DNA from: Selenomonadaceae bacterium UBA3796
GTDB lineage: Bacteria; Bacillota; Negativicutes; Selenomonadales; Selenomonadaceae
Assembly (NCBI GenBank): GCA_002369175.1
Contig: DFES01000107.1
Coordinates: 1 to 7,498, forward strand
Reading direction: 5' to 3'
Length of the DNA: 7,498 nt
In this document: piece by piece, positions 5,593 to 7,498 of the stretch
How the letters are laid out: each line of letters opens with the position of its first letter
How positions within the stretch are numbered: position 1 is the first letter of the stretch
The notes under the pieces: model-generated
Databases searched by the model: none
What the model was told of the DNA's origin: nothing
Seen by the model: the letters and a program-made list of their open reading frames with translations, nothing else
Translations under genes and position numbers: made by a program

Positions 5593-7498
5593 ACAAGGAA
5601 ACCTGGTGCAACACCTGCTTTGCCGATGAAATGCCGGACTCCCTGCCAATTCCCGATCGGCGCGGAGAAGAAGGCACCCTCTGGAAGGAATGCCGCCTTC
5701 CTTTGACCGGCACCCACAGAGCAGACGAACTCGCAGCCGGAACCCTTCTCCTGTTGGGTCTGTATGCGGGAATGACGGAAGCAGCGCTCCTGCTGATGCA
5801 GGCTTCCCGCTGCCTTCCCCTCCATCGGACGTGGAAAATGGAAAACAGCCCCGAAGAACTGCTGGAAAAGGTGCGGGAGATGCAGAAGGAAGGAGCCGCC
5901 TTTTCCTGGGACGAACAGGACATCTGTGCGCTCCTTGGCTGGGAGGCGGGAAAGGGAATCGCCCTCTGCCTGGACGAAGGATCCCTGACGACGGGAGACC
6001 GGGAAGCGTACGCCCTCATCTTCCGCGCCTCAGGGGAGAACCTGTCCGTTTCTTACGATGGAGCCAAGTATACCGAGGACTTCGTCCGTGAACTCATGCT
6101 TTCCTGGCGGGAGATTCTCCTGAGCCTTCCCCGTGCGGCAACCCTGGCGGAGGTCCGTATTGTCGCCGCAGAAACATTGGAACGGTTGGACAAATTCAAC
6201 GATACCGCCCATGACTACGACCGCAAAGCGACCATTGTGGAGCTCTTCCGAGAGCAGGCAGCCAAACGCCCTGACAATATCGCAGTGGTTTACGAGGAGC
6301 GCTCCTATACCTACGCAGAAGTGGATGACCTTTCGGATCGCATTGCCCATTACCTTTCGCAGAAGGGACTGGGGCGCGGAGACACCGTGGCAATCTTTAT
6401 CCGGCGCTCGGAATACATGGTCATTGCCTCCCTTGGCGTGCTGAAGGCCGGCTGCGCCTATGAGCCCCTGGATCCCAATTATCCCGATGAACGCCTGGCG
6501 TTTATGGCAAAGGATGCGGATGCAAAACTCATCCTTGTGGATGACAGCCTTGTGCCGCGCCTGGAACATTTCGAGGACTTTTCGGGCAGCCGCCTTCGCA
6601 TCTCGGAGCTGGCAGCCCTGCCCCGGCCGGAGGCCTCCGACCGGGCAAAAGCGGCAGCCATCGATCCGGAGGATCTGTTCCTGCTGATCTACACCTCCGG
6701 CACCACCGGTGTCCCGAAGGGCGTAAAGCTTCTGCACAGGAATCTCACCGCTTATGCGGCCTGGTACCGCCGCTTCTTCTCCCCCACGGAGAAAACCAGG
6801 ATCACCTGCTACAACAGCTATGGCTTTGACGGCTCCCTGGGAGATATGTACCCTGCCCTGACCGTGGGCGCAGCGGTCATCGTGATACCGGAGGAGAAAA
6901 AACTGGATCTGCCCGCCCTGGCAGACATCATCCGGAAACACCATGTCTCCATCTCTGATTTGCCAAGCCAGGTGGGACGACAGTTCGCCATGACCATGGA
7001 ATGCCCCGAACTGAAATACATCGTGGTGGGCGGAGAGAAGCTGGTTCCCTTCCACCCCGTCTATCCCTATATTGTAGCCAATGAATACGGGCCGACGGAG
7101 GCAACGGTCTCCATCACCTGCTACAATATGACGGAATACGAGCCGGACGTGCCCATCGGGACGCCCAACGACAACACCGCCATCTATATCGTGGATGCAG
7201 CGGGACGGCGTGTTCCGCCGGGAGCTCTGGGCGAACTATGGGTCGCAGGGGTGCAGGTCACAGGCGGCTATCTGAACCGGCCGGAGAAGACGAAGGAAGT
7301 ATTTGTGCCGAATCCCTTTTCCAAGGAAGAAGGCTACGAGACCGCTTATCGGACCGGAGACATCGTGCGCTACCGCACGGACGGGAATATCGATTTCGTG
7401 GGACGCCGCGACGGCCTGGTGAAGATTCGCGGCTTCCGCGTGGAACTGGCAGAGGTGGAAAGCGTTGTCCATGACTTCCCGCCGGTGAAAAATGCCGC
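5589..7498 (+). CDS. NRPS protein: condensation-type C-terminal lobe plus adenylation domain (3' end outside window)
   Basis: The frame starts at the ATG in an ATGA overlap and stays open to the window edge, 636 codons. Residues about 40-205 resemble only the second half of a condensation domain and its C-A linker: helix-rich LLLLGLYAGM (53-62), SPEELLEKVREMQ (87-99), LSVSYDG (152-158), then LDKFNDTAHDYD (200-211). No HHxxxDG motif is present. From about 214 an adenylation domain follows with its core motifs in order: SYTYAEV (239-245), LKAGCAYEPLDPNYPDERL (285-303), YTSGTTGVPKG (368-378), FDGS (413-416), NEYGPTE (498-504), GELWVAG (548-554), YRTGD (587-591) and GRRDGLVKIRGFRVEL (605-620). 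Such domains activate an amino or aryl acid with ATP and load it on a carrier protein. Pocket residues read D414, G415, G418, D457, V479, G481, E499, V507, S508; no substrate is assigned. The final A motifs, the carrier domain and any later modules lie beyond the window. Confidence 0.92.
   Translation, partial: MNKETWCNTCFADEMPDSLPIPDRRGEEGTLWKECRLPLTGTHRADELAAGTLLLLGLYAGMTEAALLLMQASRCLPLHRTWKMENSPEELLEKVREMQKEGAAFSWDEQDICALLGWEAGKGIALCLDEGSLTTGDREAYALIFRASGENLSVSYDGAKYTEDFVRELMLSWREILLSLPRAATLAEVRIVAAETLERLDKFNDTAHDYDRKATIVELFREQAAKRPDNIAVVYEERSYTYAEVDDLSDRIAHYLSQKGLGRGDTVAIFIRRSEYMVIASLGVLKAGCAYEPLDPNYPDERLAFMAKDADAKLILVDDSLVPRLEHFEDFSGSRLRISELAALPRPEASDRAKAAAIDPEDLFLLIYTSGTTGVPKGVKLLHRNLTAYAAWYRRFFSPTEKTRITCYNSYGFDGSLGDMYPALTVGAAVIVIPEEKKLDLPALADIIRKHHVSISDLPSQVGRQFAMTMECPELKYIVVGGEKLVPFHPVYPYIVANEYGPTEATVSITCYNMTEYEPDVPIGTPNDNTAIYIVDAAGRRVPPGALGELWVAGVQVTGGYLNRPEKTKEVFVPNPFSKEEGYETAYRTGDIVRYRTDGNIDFVGRRDGLVKIRGFRVELAEVESVVHDFPPVKNA

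Noticed and set aside
4111..5649. A 512-codon open frame on the minus strand, opposite the STAS-condensation gene
   Set aside because: The plus strand encodes recognisable STAS and condensation domains. The minus-strand product has no family features, and long antisense frames are expected at this GC and codon bias.
5690..6091. Plus-strand frame of 133 codons overlapping the start of the adenylation gene
   Set aside because: It is rich in Pro, Arg and Gly and has no motif. The frame from 5589 continues without a stop into a clear adenylation domain and has the ATGA coupling to the gene before it.
6030..7055. A 341-codon open frame on the minus strand, opposite the adenylation domain
   Set aside because: The plus strand carries the ordered A-domain motifs. 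The antisense protein has none and is explained by codon bias.

Overview
The window is a single plus-strand run of six reading frames with almost no non-coding DNA; the longest gap, 777-871, is 95 bases, and no stretch over 300 bases lacks a gene. No tRNA, rRNA, CRISPR array, insertion sequence, integrase or attachment site was seen. GC looks moderately high by eye, the Shine-Dalgarno sites are strong and the genes overlap or nearly abut. Together with an RsbU/RsbV/RsbW-type switch beside a nonribosomal peptide synthetase (NRPS), this suggests a Firmicute, perhaps a Negativicute or a Clostridia-class gut or rumen anaerobe. That placement is a weak inference, because no marker gene is present.

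Layout. (1) 3-776 is the C-terminal part of a VCBS/FG-GAP repeat protein made of exact 57-residue repeats. (2) A 95-base intergenic gap holds a two-part imperfect hairpin and a weak promoter candidate. (3) 872-3133 encodes a membrane sensor phosphatase (TM, dCache, TM, HAMP, SpoIIE/PP2C). (4) 3118-3462 encodes a free STAS anti-anti-sigma-type protein. (5) 3471-3935 encodes a small GHKL (HATPase) anti-sigma-factor-type serine kinase. (6) 3967-5592 encodes a STAS domain fused in frame to an NRPS condensation domain. (7) From 5589 past the window end runs an NRPS protein that starts with what looks like only the C-terminal lobe of a condensation domain, followed by an adenylation domain.

Genes 872 to the window end are joined by a 16-base overlap, an 8-base gap, a 31-base gap and a 4-base ATGA overlap, so they most likely form one transcription unit. 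The first three products make up a full partner-switching module: phosphatase, phosphorylatable STAS protein and STAS kinase. No sigma factor is visible. Instead a second STAS domain, with an intact phospho-acceptor region, is welded to the condensation domain of the synthetase. The most economical hypothesis is that an extracellular cue read by the dCache domain sets the phosphorylation state of both STAS domains, and that the kinase binds to or is released from the NRPS itself. Control would then act on the assembly line at protein level rather than, or as well as, on transcription. The domain calls are well supported by motifs; the regulatory model is inference.
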